Shown: positions 44,890 to 55,199, numbered from the stretch's first letter. The stretch is 64,000 nt of DNA from Ailurus styani (GCA_002007465.1 LNAC01000231.1:1586843-1650842), one strand, 5' to 3'. Made by a program: numbers and translations. Notes: generated by a model not told the origin, from the letters alone.

Positions 44890-46150
44890 AGGTAATACTG
44901 TCTCAGTATCATGAGGTTCTTGGAACTCATACTTTCAGCATCATTGGCTTAGGAGAGTGGTTGTCATATACACATAAAGCAGTTCTTATATGTAAAAATT
45001 ATTCTCTTGGTACATTTTTCTAACAGTGGGATTTCTTCCATGCATTAGAATAAATGGTTTTCTTTAATTGGTTCATTAACAGCTTGAAAAAAATTAAATT
45101 GCTTTTTAGAGAAGAGGATAATTTGTTTTTAATTTTCAAATAAATTAAGTACAATCATGCCTCACAGTGAATTTCTTAATTGTGATCTTGCTCATTATTA
45201 TAACTTTATATGTATCCTTAGAAACAAGTATGGTTTGAGCAGGTGACATACTAATAATCATTTCTCTGTTTATAGAGTTCTTGGTTTGATTCAATATCAT
45301 ACAGTAAGTATATTGGCAAAAATAACAAGGTATTGACTCTTAAGGCATTGAATTCACATAGGGTCAATTCTACATACAAGTATTAAATCTTTATTCCTAA
45401 TTTTTGTTGACAGTCCATTTTAAAAATTCACACGTTGGGAAAAATACCATTTTTTAAGCTGGGAAACAGATTAGATTATGTAAGATCTTCTAGTATTTCC
45501 TGGGTTTCCCCTTCTCTTTCAGGTTTCCCTTGTGGGAAAAAAAAAAGCAACACTAAAATGTTATATGGAGCCATAAGAGAAATGTCCTTCTAGTGATAAT
45601 AATGCCTATAGTACATTTTCTTTTTAAGTTCTCCAGGTATGTTAGGAACTTAAAGCAGTTGTATAGCTGATACCAAGTACTAGGAGTGACTAAAATAGTA
45701 AATTCTAATGAAATAATAAAGTTTGGATTTTAGTTTTTGTTTTAAATAATGCGAAGTTCTGTAGACAAAGGAATAGATTGTAAACGGTGTTTTAAAGGAG
45801 CCTGTTTTCAACCACGTACAGCATAAGGTTTTGTGAAGCCCCTTCCTGATGCATGTGCTTGTTTATGTTTAAAAATTACTTAAGTAAAAACATGGAAACA
45901 CATTTTGTGAAACTGACCCGGCGTAATAAATATGCAAGAAATTGATGTGATCTTTGTTACTTAGACAAAGTAAAATATTTTGTTAGGGGGCCACTTTTAA
46001 GGGTTGTGCTTATTAGTTAATATTTTTTGCACTAGGTTAATGATTACAGTTTAGGTTGTAAATGATATTTGTAATTTCTTGCCCCTACCCCATTCCAAAC
46101 ACACAAGGTTTTAAAAAAAAAAAATTCCTGATGGCAAAGAGCTGTATACA
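44890..46150. other. AT-rich unique sequence
   Basis: May include the unresolved 5' part of the hAT relic; otherwise nothing recognised. Confidence 0.4.
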
Positions 46151-46167
46151 TAAATAATAATAATTTT

Positions 46168-46368
46168 TTTAAAGATTTTTTAAAATTTTTTATTTGACAC
46201 AGAGAGAAAGATCACAAGTAGGCAGAGAGGCAGGCAGAGAGAGAGGAAGAGGCAGGCTCCCTGCTGAGCAGAGAGCCCGATGAGGGCTTCGATCCCAGGA
46301 CCCTGGGATCATGACCTGAGCTGAAGGCAGAGCAGAGGCTTTAACCCACTGAGCCACCCAGACGCCTC
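46168..46368 (-). mobile_element. Can-SINE
   Basis: AAAGATTTTTTAAAATTTTTTATTTG start, GGCAGGCTCCCTGCTGAGC, GCTTCGATCCCAGGACCCTG, GAGCCACCCAGACGCCTC end. Approximate duplication AAATAATAATAATT / AAATAATTATTTT. Confidence 0.95.
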
Positions 46369-46394
46369 TTAAATAATTATTTTCAGTAATTACT

Positions 46395-46860
46395 TAGTGC
46401 CTCATATATGCCATGCACTGTGCTGGGTTCTAAAGATAAAGGAGGAATAATAGAAGATCTTTATAGTTTAACAGAGGGAGAGAGAGGGGACTATAAGTGA
46501 GGAAAAGTGTTATGAGGTCTATAATAGGAATATGTATAGGGCACTCAATAAGAATTTGATTTTATGGAGAAAAGAGTATATGAAATGAAAAGACTAGAGA
46601 AGTCTTTTCCAGAATAGGTGGCCAACTAGAATTATACTCAGATATTGTACTCAGATAATTTAATAATTATAACTAGCAATCATTTATTGATTCTCTAGAA
46701 CTAACATTATCAAAAAAATTAATATTTATTTAGCCCACAAATGTACATAAAGCATCTATTATGCGGTGGGCCCTGGTGATGCCGTCATGAATGGCATGGT
46801 CCTTATCATTGGGCTGTAGTCTAGTTGGGAGCCACATAATTTCACTATGATGTAGTACAT
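46395..46860 (-). repeat. L2 3' end fragments (two)
   Basis: 46395-46620: TGCCATGCACTGTGCTGGGT, then GAAAAGTGTTATGAGGTC. 46740-46860: AGCATCTATTATGCGGTGGGC, TGGGCTGTAGTCTAGTTGGG. Both match the complement of the L2 3' end ('gtgccaggcactgtgctagg', 'acagtctagtggg'). Confidence 0.5.
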
Positions 46861-47109
46861 GCCCCCCACAATTGTAGTCCTTAACCCCAAACACGGCCAG
46901 TGGTTGGCCACATCACCAAGACATTTATGTTTGTCACAATGTAAAGAAGGATGCTTGCTGAGTCATGGAATATTTTTTTATGTACTTGGCACTGATATTT
47001 TTAAATAAAAAGAGGCCTTTGCTTTTGCGCTGTATTTCTTATCATTAAGGAGCATGGTCTTGATTCTGTACCCTGGAAAGTGGCCAAGATTTTCCCATTA
47101 CCTTCAAGC

Positions 47110-47330
47110 GCCCATAACAGGTTAAGCTTGGTTCAAACCCTGGTCCCATCACTAATTAGCTGTTAGGTTCTTGAATCAGTTATGTAGCTCCTCTAAACTG
47201 TACTTTCTTCTACTATACATGGGAGATGAAAATAGTGGCTAATTCCTAGGGTTTGGGTGAGCATTTAATGACATAATCTATGTAAAGTGCTTAGCATGGT
47301 GCCTGGCATGTGTTAGATGCTTCTTATATT
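47110..47330 (+). repeat. MIR element
   Basis: GGTTCAAACCCTGGTCCCATC, TTAGCTGTTAGGTTCTTGA, GTGGCTAATTCCTAGGGTTTG, GTAAAGTGCTTAGCATGGTG and CCTGGCATGTGTTAGATGC are in full MIR order. Confidence 0.85.
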
Positions 47331-47559
47331 TGTCTTAAACAAAGTGCTTTAATAAACCACATAGCAGTTAGTCCTCAAAATAACTCCAAAATAGAATTCT
47401 TTCTTATTTCATAGGTCAGGTGGAAATCTTGGCATTCTTGCCTGGCCTTGTACGACCAACCAAGAAAAGCATGCCTGCTCAAACCACTGTCGGTAATGAT
47501 TTCATAGAGAGTAATGCTATTCAGCTCTTTCCTATTAAAGTGAGATAATAAATATTTTC

Positions 47560-47690
47560 TAATCCCTCACTGTGTACAAAGCACTGTGCTAAGTATTCTA
47601 GAGATAAGAAACTTGAAACTGAAAATATTTTTGTCCTTAAGTAGCTTATAATTTATCATGATAAATAAGATAAATATTTAAATAACCATG
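47560..47690 (-). repeat. L2 3' end fragment
   Basis: TGTACAAAGCACTGTGCTAAG, GTCCTTAAGTAGCTTATAAT and AATAAGATAAATATTTAAAT resemble the L2 3' end complement. Confidence 0.5.
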
Positions 47691-47859
47691 CATAGAATGT
47701 ATGGTAAAAAAATAATAAAGGATCAAGTATTACTTAGCTTTGACTCCATTAAGCTTTAGATTTTCTGAGGGGTAAAAACCATAAGATTGCAGTTGTTAGA
47801 AAGGCCTTTGTTAAGAGATGTTTTGAGCATTTTCCCCTACTGTTTTCCTTAGTTTTATT

Positions 47860-48600
47860 TGCAAGCTGGAGCAGGTATTAAAGATGAAGTGTTCTGGTGG
47901 GAGCGGTAGCCCGGAGTGCTTGAAGCATTGCTAATTTCAAACCTTGTAATTTAGTTAAATTGAAACATAACTGCATTTAGATGAATGGGCCGCTAGTTTT
48001 GCTTCCCAGAGCAAACATGCCAACCTTTCATTACTTCTTGTCTGTGCTATGGCTTCTGTGCTATTCAGACCGGCTTGTTTACACATAATTGACTTGTTAC
48101 GCTGGTGCAGAGTTTTTATTTTGAAAAAAGGAACTTCAGAAAAATTAGGGATGCTTTGCATAGCATATTGCATCAATCATTTTACATTTTGAGGTGAGAA
48201 TGAGAGAGGGATTCCTGGTAACTTGGTGTTTCCGTGGAAGGTGCTTTGCACTTGGCTCACACTTTTACGAACCTGCGAGTTGAGTAAGTGACACAGTAGG
48301 TCTGATTACAAATACAGTTTATCTTCATTTGGAATCCATGACTTCTATTAAATTTAATTACTTCCCCCGTGGCTTCTATTAAATTTAATTAATTTCCCCT
48401 GCAGCTGGCATAGTGGAGGTGCTGCTGCTAAATGAAGGTGATTGCTAATTGAGGGAGTTTCTGAGAGAGGTTTTACCCTTTCTCTTGTTTATCTGGAAAT
48501 CGCTTATCCAGCCAGACATCTCGAAATGTTATGGAGAAGTTGTAGGTTCCAAAGTCATACGTGAGTTCATCACCGTTACTTAGAGAAATCTGCAGGGTTA
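47860..48600. promoter_or_regulatory. Repeat-free candidate conserved non-coding region
   Basis: About 740 bases free of recognisable transposons, with balanced composition and homeodomain-type TAATTA words. It includes an imperfect direct repeat of CTTCTATTAAATTTAATTA at 48341-48400. Function is inferred only from its appearance; conservation cannot be tested here. Confidence 0.3.
48341..48400 (+). repeat. Two-unit direct repeat containing TAATTA
   Basis: Units of about 30 bases share CTTCTATTAAATTTAATTA followed by a C-rich end (CTTCCCCC and ATTTCCCC). Confidence 0.85.
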
Positions 48601-48633
48601 GTGTTTTGTTGTTGGTTTTTTTTTTCTTTTTTC

Positions 48634-48690
48634 TTTTTTTTTTTTTTTTGGTCTCATCTTTTNTTTTTTTTTTTTTTTGGTCTCATCCTT
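48634..48690. other. Poly(T) with single N and duplicated flank (probable assembly artefact)
   Basis: T16-GGTCTCATCTT at 48634-48660 is repeated as T15-GGTCTCATCCTT at 48664-48690, with one N at 48663 between them. Confidence 0.85.
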
Positions 48691-49139
48691 CAGTTAGCAT
48701 GTCTTTTTGGTGAGAGGCCAGCCGAGGATTATCAGTGAAGAAAACTGGCCCAGTCTTAACCCAGACAAGATGGGACGTGTTAGGCCTATCTATACATGGA
48801 GGTTTCTGGCAACTGTACCAAGGTTAATTGCTGCTCAGTTTCAAAAACCCAGAAAAGGAGAGGCAAAGAACTTGGCATTTGTGAGCACTGTATTACTCAT
48901 CCAACAATCATTATTTGGGGGACCCTCTCAAATTAGAATTAACAGTCTTATTGTTAATGTAGTTTTTCTTACTGGGGCTGTACAACTATAGTGTTAATAC
49001 AAATGTCAGTATACATTCCTAAGGCAAAGCTAAAAAATTTCAAAGCATTTAAAAAAAATCAAGATATGAAAATGTATACCTATTGTCATTGCATTGTTTT
49101 TCCAGCTTGGTCACACATTAATGTAGGGGAAAGTGAAAC
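48691..49139. other. Unique sequence with an unsupported 94-codon frame
   Basis: The plus frame 48707-48991 matches no family I recognise and lacks splice context or a coding-like neighbour. Confidence 0.4.
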
Positions 49140-49599
49140 TTTTCCTTTTTTTCCCTTCTAGGTTCTTTGGCTAGTCTCATGATTCAATGGACCTAACTCA
49201 GATTAACAGGAGAAAAGCAATTTAATTCATACAAACAGGAGTTTGTAGAAATAGGAGTCTCAAAGAAGTGACCAAAGCAGTCATCTTTTATACCTTTTTA
49301 GACAAAGAAGTGATAAATTTGTGAATTGACAAGCAAAGGGGTTTAGACTTAGGGTAGTAAATTAGTAAAGAAGCAACAAGGTTTGTTTAGATAGCCTTCT
49401 TGGCCTTAAATTCCTGATCTCTGGCAATAAGGATGCCTTTTACCGTCCAGGTGCAGGAAGGGTACCTTCACATGGAGAATTTATTTTCTGCTTTCAGGCG
49501 GCAGAGGAGGGTCTGATGTTCTTTTTGCACTGTTTCTTTAGTAATTTTAGTTCAGAATAATCAGTATGCCAAAGTGGCATATTTTGGTGTGACCTTCCA
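49140..49599 (-). mobile_element. Endogenous retrovirus LTR
   Basis: The minus strand begins TGGAAGGTCACACC (near 49599), has a TATA-like GGTATAAAAGATGAC (about 49283-49297), then TTTGAGACTCCTATTTC and ATTAAATTGCTTTTCTCC, and ends near GAGACTAGCCAAAGAACC. That order (U3, TATA, R, U5) fits a retroviral LTR. No internal coding region adjoins it. The family is not assigned. Confidence 0.5.
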
Positions 49600-49622
49600 A
49601 ACGTTAAGAAGAAGAAATGTAG

Positions 49623-49828
49623 GGGCGCCTGGGTGGCTCAGTCTTTAAGTGTCTGCCTTTGGCTTGGGTCATGATCCCAGGGTCTTGGGATTGAGCCCCA
49701 CATTGGGTTCCTGCTCAGCGGGAAGCCTGCTTCTTCCTCTTCTACTCCCCCTGCTTGTGTTCCCTCTCTTGCTGTGTCTCTCTCTCTGTCAAATAAATAA
49801 ATAATATCTTTAAAAAAGAAAATTTAAA
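49623..49828 (+). mobile_element. Can-SINE
   Basis: GGGCGCCTGGGTGGCTCAGT, TTAAGTGTCTGCCTTTGGCT, CTACTCCCCCTGCTTGTG, AAATAAATAAATAATATC. Approximate target duplication AAGAAGAAATGTA / AAGAAGAAAAAAATGTA. The TTAAGTGTCTGCC head and CCCCTGCTTGTG body mark an older subfamily, shared with 19584-19778. Confidence 0.95.
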
Positions 49829-49972
49829 AAGAAGAAAAAAATGTATACCATAAATAGATGTATACTCATTTAATGCATTTTCATTTTCAGCTTTTCAATT
49901 TATAATGCAAAGGAATTCTCATTTTTGAGCCTCAGTATGTCCCAGATATTATGTACACATTATGCACACACA

Positions 49973-50011
49973 CATCATATGTATATATATATATATGTAT
50001 ATATATATAAA
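49973..50011. repeat. (TA)n microsatellite
   Basis: ATATGTATATATATATATAT followed by GTATATATATATAAAT. Confidence 0.95.
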
Positions 50012-50164
50012 TTTTCCTAGCAATCCAACGACATATTCTTTACACACAAATAACTGAGGCTCAAACTCTTGTCTTTTTTTCTCAGTGATTACCTGTTTAT
50101 TTTAGTCATATGTGAAAATTCTGGTTTTGGAGAAAATTTGATTTTTCTTTGAATGGACAGTACT

Positions 50165-50547
50165 TTTTTTTTTTTTTTTTTAAAGATTTTGTTGGGCGCC
50201 TGGGTGGCTCAGTGGGTTAAAGCCGCTGCCTTCGGCTCAGGTCATGATCCCAGGGTTCTGGGATCGAGGCCCACATTGGGCTCTCTGCTCAGCGGGGAGC
50301 CTGCTTCCTCCTCTCTCCTCTCTCTCTGCCTGCCTCTCTGCCTACTTGTAATCTCTCTCTCTGTGTCAAATGAATAAATAAAATCTTAAAAAAAATAAAG
50401 ATTTTGTTTATTTGATACACAGAGAGAGAGCTCAAGCAGAGGAAGCGGCAGGCAGAGGGAGAAGGAGAAGCAGGCTCTTGCTGAGCAGGGAGCCGGATGT
50501 GGGGCTCTATCCCAGGACCCCTGGGAGCATGACCTGAACCACCCAAG
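50165..50547 (-). mobile_element. Can-SINE split by a second Can-SINE
   Basis: The outer element is 50165-50193 plus 50397-50547 (TTTATTTGATACACAGAGAG, AGAAGCAGGCTCTTGCTGAG, CTGAACCACCCAAG). Outer target duplication TGGACAGTACT (50154-50164) and TGGACAATACT (50548-50558). Its head is shortened. Confidence 0.93.
50194..50396 (+). mobile_element. Can-SINE, young, nested in an older SINE
   Basis: Near-consensus GGGCGCCTGGGTGGCTCAGT copy inserted into the oligo(T)/AAGATTTT end of the outer SINE. Perfect 12-bp duplication AAAGATTTTGTT at 50182-50193 and 50397-50408. Confidence 0.97.
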
Positions 50548-50699
50548 TGGACAATACTCTTTTGACAATAAACTCCTTAAAAAGCTACTTGCCTTGTTTT
50601 TCCTAATATCATTCTCTTGGTTTTTTTTTCTCCTACCTTTCTGGCCATTTCTGCTTAGCTCCAACTGAAAAGTTGTCCTTTCAGCTTGAAATTTTAATT

Positions 50700-51690
50700 T
50701 GATGTCCTTGGTGCTTCATGGTGGTCCTCTTCTCTTTTTTATTCTATACTTTCTCCTTGATTGTTTTATCTGATCTCATAGCTACCGGTACCATCTATGA
50801 ACCCTTTAATTACTCTCAGTCTTCTAAGTCCTGACCTCTCTTCTGAGCTGTTAAAGAAAACCAGAGCTGGACAGTATTTAAAGTGGTAAAACCAGATATC
50901 ATTCAGGAACTATTGTAGAACTACACAGAAACAGAGACCTCAGGATAAAACTGGTCTCAAATCCTAATTGAGCAGGGATGAGTGGGGATTCATTGCCAAG
51001 GAACAGGGTATATGTCAGTGGAGAGAAAATTACTAAGAGGAAGTCTCAGAGGTAAGGGGGGATTTCTGGTTGAACTAACTTGACAGGATTTTCGCTGAAG
51101 GCAGGCAGGGTGTTGAGATATCACCCAAGGAGGGTGGTGGGAGATGAGGGATTTGATCAGATACTGAGGTTGACCAGATTTTGAGGGTGGGGATTCTGGA
51201 CAAACTGACTCAGCAGGAGTTTTGCTAAAATTGGGCTATGCAGGTGTGGTAAACTCATAGCCTAATTGAGAGGAGGGCTCGAAGGAACCTTTCTACAGTT
51301 TGGTCAAGGAGGTAATCTTTGTCAAGCCCCCGGACGTTCCTTTCACTCATACTGTGTTTCTGTTTGGTTATTTACTAGACAAACTAAAATAGTCAAATTC
51401 CTGTAGAAATCTATGTTTTCTTCCTCCAACCCCCACTGCTAATCTAGCCTCAGTGGCTATTCCCAGAAGCCGGAGAGTCACTCTTACTCTGTCCCTTTCC
51501 TTGGTAAGCTCCCTTTACTCTATCATCAGGTCTTTCTCCTTATCACATTTACCCAAACCTCACTGTTTTAGTCTATGCCACCTGCATTACTGGATTTGCT
51601 CTGTAACTCACATAGAGTTCCCTCAAATCCATTCTTCAAAGAGCGTATGTCTTTAAATTGTAATTATGATCATATTACTTTTCTCTTCCT
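50700..51690 (+). repeat. L2 LINE fragment split by an LTR
   Basis: Left part 50700-50848 (CTTGATTGTTTTATCTGATCTC, ACCGGTACCATCTATGAAC, CCTGACCTCTCTTCTGAGC). Right part about 51355-51690 (AACCCCCACTGCTAATCTAG, CTCTGTAACTCACATAGAG, TTAAATTGTAATTATGATC). Together they are in L2 order. Confidence 0.6.
50849..51345 (-). mobile_element. Solo LTR, gammaretrovirus-like
   Basis: The plus strand runs from TGTTAAAGAAAACCAGAGC to CCTTTCA, so the minus-strand LTR starts TGAAAGGAAC and ends TTTAACA. It interrupts continuous L2 sequence. Two imperfect ~42-base direct repeats (GGGGATTTCTGGTTGAAC... and GGGGATTCTGGACAAAC...) lie in the U3-like part, as in retroviral enhancers. No internal viral genes remain. 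I could not identify a clean 4-5 bp target duplication, so the ends may be a few bases off. Confidence 0.6.
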
Positions 51691-51879
51691 CCTCTTTCCT
51701 CCTCCTCCCCTACCCCTCTCCTCCCCCTGCACCTCCTGCCGCCTTCCCCTTCTCCAGGTGCCCATCAAATGCAATGAGGAAGACTTACATGTTTAAGTAC
51801 ACTGGGGAGTTTATTAATGATTTAGACAGAACTTATTTAAAGACAATGTGTAAATTACCTGTTGTTCTTTTTTAAGAAT

Positions 51880-52290
51880 GACCAGAATGTTTTTCGCTGC
51901 CACCATTTTAAAGAAATTAATCATTTTTTTCTTTGTGAAATGATCTTCTCTTATTATTACTATGTTATTGTAACTTGATTTGCCAGATTTGTTTTAAACT
52001 CGCGACTTCTGAAGTTCTGGGCTTTATAGTTCTGCTAAAAATACACGTATGTGTGTTATTCACCAATGCTATCAGAATTTGAATTGCTTTTACAATAAAT
52101 CTTGATTTTTCTTCTTAATTAGTCATTAAGGTTCCTGGTCGTTACTTAACTGATACTGTATTAATGTACTGGCTACACTAATTAGAGCCATGAAAATGCG
52201 AGAGTCGATTAATGAATAAATTAGAGCTGTTTCCTTAACCCTCTATGTGCCTGTGACTGTCCTTAGTTGTTTTACTCAGGACATAGTGGA
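51880..52290. promoter_or_regulatory. Repeat-free candidate conserved non-coding element
   Basis: No transposon text. Several homeodomain-type words occur: TTAATTAGTCATTAA (about 52115), ACACTAATTAGAGCC (about 52177), GTCGATTAATGAATAAATTAG (about 52205). Isolated CpGs are retained. The density suggests an enhancer-like element, but this is inference. Confidence 0.3.
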
Positions 52291-52307
52291 GACTGCCTCA
52301 CCATTTT

Positions 52308-52495
52308 TTTTTTAAGATATTTATTCATTCATTCATTCATTCATTCATTCATTCATTCATTCATTCTTTATTTAGAGAGGGAGAAGCAGGCTTCCCACTG
52401 AGCAGGGAGCCTGATACAGGGCTGGATCCCAGGACCCTGGGATCATGACCTGAGCTGAAGGCAGACACTTAACCGACTGAACCACCAAGGTGCCC
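52308..52495 (-). mobile_element. Can-SINE with (ATTC)n expansion
   Basis: T-run, AAGATATTTATTC, then about 11 ATTC units (52322-52367) replacing the usual TTTATTTATTT, then GAGAAGCAGGCTTCCCACTG and ACCACCAAGGTGCCC. Target duplication TGCCTCACCATTTTT (52294 on) and TGTCTCACCATTTTT (52496-52510). Confidence 0.95.
52322..52367. repeat. (ATTC)n microsatellite
   Basis: About 11 uninterrupted ATTC units at the tail end of a SINE, a typical birthplace for tetranucleotide repeats. Confidence 0.97.
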
Positions 52496-52510
52496 TGTCT
52501 CACCATTTTT

Positions 52511-54030
52511 ATACAGTTTCAGTTTGAACATATTTTTTGCCATCTGTAAAGACATACTCTTACTATTTAGACTCTTGCCACCGCGTGGGAGAAGTGACAT
52601 AGGTAATTGGTAGTGTGCAAGCATCTGGGTTTAAAGTCAAGTAGGTGTATTTTATGGGCACTGGTGGCCCAGTTTTCTACAAAGGAGAGTCTTGTGGGTG
52701 GCTTTGTAGTTGCGGGTGGGAGGCTGAGGGGCTTGTTTGAAGCTGCATTTGATAGCAAATAAATGCTTATTTACTTGGAATGTCGTTTACCTGAGGTGAT
52801 TCTGGGAACCTGAGAAAAGGCGGCTGAGATGTGAGACCACATATTCCCGGTATACTCTGGTTCCACAATGCAGAAGAGAGGAAGAGAACATGGACAGAGA
52901 TGAAATAGTGAAAGCAGGAGCTTCAAAGGGACTGTAGTGCAGAAGGGAGTCGGCAATGTAGACAAAAATGAGGTGACTGTGGTGGCAGGGCTAGGAGGAT
53001 TTTTCTGGCAGAGTAGAAGAGAATTCAGCAAGGACTGTCCACCTGTTTAGTGTATTTATGGCTCCAGAACTAAGTTTTGCATATTTAAACTTTACAAAGC
53101 TGCATCTCTGTTCAGAATTGTAAATAGTATTCTGAAGTATTTTAAAGACACATCCACCCAGTATTCATCTTTGCCTGTCTTTGTTGATATTTATCCAGAT
53201 ATTGATTCAGTACCTAATATTGGCCTTGAAGACTGGTTGGTTGGCCTGGGTTTGGAAGTCTGAATGACTCTGAAGGGTTAGTTATGCTCCCTTTTTAGAA
53301 GTGGGACTTACCACAGGAGGTGAGTATTGGTGCTGGGCTGAGATTTCTTCTTAGCTGTGGTTTTAGGTTCTCTGTGCTGATGACTTCTCTTTAGGGTGAT
53401 GGTACAGACTATCTGTGCTTTCCTAACCTTTATTATTACTGTAATAGTGAATAACACCAGCTGTATGGCTTTCCTGTGTAGCCACCCTGGACATACCTGC
53501 TTAAATTACTAATTTTGTGATTACCTCTTAGGAGATCAGTTTTAGTGTGACTCTATCTTTTTTAATCCTTTGTTTTTGGAACTGTGTTATACCTTTATTA
53601 TGTCTTTTTCATGGAGGATAGATCTGTTTGATCCCCAAGCTTACACAAATTAATACTTTACTAGGTTGCCTAGAGGAGAAACATAAGGCCTTAATTGAAG
53701 GGAATGAAGGCTGGTCTTTGGGAGAGGAGCCTTGAGTGTGAACTGTGGTCCCCACCAGCATGAAAACAAATGCTCCTTCCCAATTGGCTTAATTTTCTAA
53801 TCTTTGATCTTCTTATTCATAAAAGAGCACTTTAAAACACCTAGACTAGTTCTTTGTTGATTTCTGCCCAGTAGTATGTTCTCCCTGCAATGCCTAAAGT
53901 TTTCATTTCACCTTCTCATACTCTGCTGAAATAGTCCACTTGAGGACTAATTTCAGTGATTAAGTCTCCTTAAAAAATATCAAATGCTTTTCAGGGACTT
54001 AAGTGGCTACCCCAAATTCATACTATAGGT
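52511..54030. other. Unique sequence
   Basis: No repeat or gene recognised. Minus frames 52567-52758 and 52771-53031 are Pro/Ser/Leu-rich with no domain. Confidence 0.45.
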
Positions 54031-54499
54031 GGGCTGTGAACAAATTCTTTACAGAAAAGGAAATATAAGCCTTTAAACAGATGAAGAGATGCTCAATTAG
54101 CCTTTTATAGAAATGCAAATTAAAATTACAGAGAAATGCCATTTGTTCACTTATCAAATTGGCAAATATCCAGAAATTTGATAACACTCTGGAAGGACAG
54201 GTTTTGGAAGCAGGCAATCTCTTGCATGCTCTTGTTTGGTGTGTAAAATAGAACACAAACTATAGAGGGTAATTTAGCTTTATCCATCTAAATGTAGATG
54301 GGTATAGCCAACAATACCTCTTCTGGGAATTTGTTCCGAATAGTATATACAAGATGATCATTGCATTATTGTTTTCAATAGTAAAAGATTGAAAAGTCAT
54401 AAAATATAAAATGTCCACCAACAGGGAAGTACTTAAATCAATTTTAGTCCATTCATACTGTGGAGTACTCTCCAGCAGTTAAAAAAAAAGGAAAAAAAA

Positions 54500-54690
54500 A
54501 AAAAAAAGAGGCGCGCCTTTAAGCATCTGCCTTAGGCTCAGGTCCTGATCCCATGGTCCTGGGATGGAGCCCTGCATCAGGCTCCCTGCTCAGAGGGGAG
54601 CCTGCTTTTCCCTCTGCTGCTCCCTCTGCTTGTGTTCCCTCTCTCACTGTCTCTCTCTCTAATAAATAAATAAAATATTTAAAAATAAAA
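54500..54690 (+). mobile_element. Can-SINE, 5' end rearranged
   Basis: The head is damaged (GAGGCGCGCCTTTAAGCATC, with GGGTGGCTCAG missing). It continues TCAGGTCCTGATCCCATGG, CTCCCTGCTCAGAGGGGAGC and AATAAATAAATAAAATA. Confidence 0.92.
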
Positions 54691-54762
54691 AAAGGGGCAG
54701 TCTCATATATACTGATATAGAAAGATTTTCCAAGAGATTTTATTAAAGATAGAAAAAAAGGG

Positions 54763-54945
54763 GGGCACCTGGGTGGCTCATTTGGTTAAGCGTCTGATCT
54801 TGATCTCTCCTTAGATCAACATCTCAGGGTCCTGAGATCAGGTCCCCTGTTGGGCTCTGCACTGGGCTTGGAGCCTGCTTAAGAGTCTCTCTCCCTCTCC
54901 CTCTGCCTCTGCCCCTTCTCTGAAGAAAAAAAAAAAAGGAAAAAA
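54763..54945 (+). mobile_element. Can-SINE, older subfamily
   Basis: GGGGCACCTGGGTGGCTCAT, TTAAGCGTCTGATCTTGATC, CTGCACTGGGCTTGGAGCC, CCCTCTGCCTCTGCCCC, then an A-rich tail with GGAAAA units. Marks an older head type. Confidence 0.93.
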
Positions 54946-55199
54946 GGAAAAAAAGGTGCCCAATAATGGATACAATGTGCTAATAAATAAATGTTTCTAA
55001 TAAATAGGAGAGAAAATAAAGTGTATTCCTACTTTTTGTATTCGTGCATACATACATAGAAAGAAATTTAGGAAGGATCCACAAAATGCAGTATCCATAG
55101 AAGGGGGAATTTTTACTGTATTCTTTTAATTTTTTTTATTTGTGAAACACGCAAATATGTTATTCAAAATAAAATTCAAAAACTATAAGTTGGTGTCAG

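Larger units (their letters stand above)
54040..55190 (+). mobile_element. L1M/L1ME-type 3' end, split by two SINEs
   Basis: TATAGAAATGCAAATTAAAA, AATATCCAGAAATTTGATAA, CTCTTCTGGGAATTTGTTCC, AATGTCCACCAACAGGGAAG, GTGGAGTACTCTCCAGCAG (54040-54490). It continues at 54696-54760 (TACTGATATAGAAAGATTTTC) and 54960-55190. The text follows an old L1 from the ORF2 tail into the 3' UTR. Confidence 0.7.

Noticed and set aside
48707..48991. 94-codon plus-strand frame as a possible retroviral pol or host exon
   Set aside because: No family signature, no neighbouring coding sequence and no convincing splice sites.
37205..51345. Complete endogenous retrovirus formed by the LTRs at 37, 49 and 51 kb
   Set aside because: The three LTRs differ in sequence and no gag, pol or env remnants lie between them; each is a separate solo LTR.
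228..54945. Regularly dispersed repeats as a CRISPR array or satellite
   Set aside because: The recurring unit is a SINE with individual target duplications, both orientations and irregular spacing.
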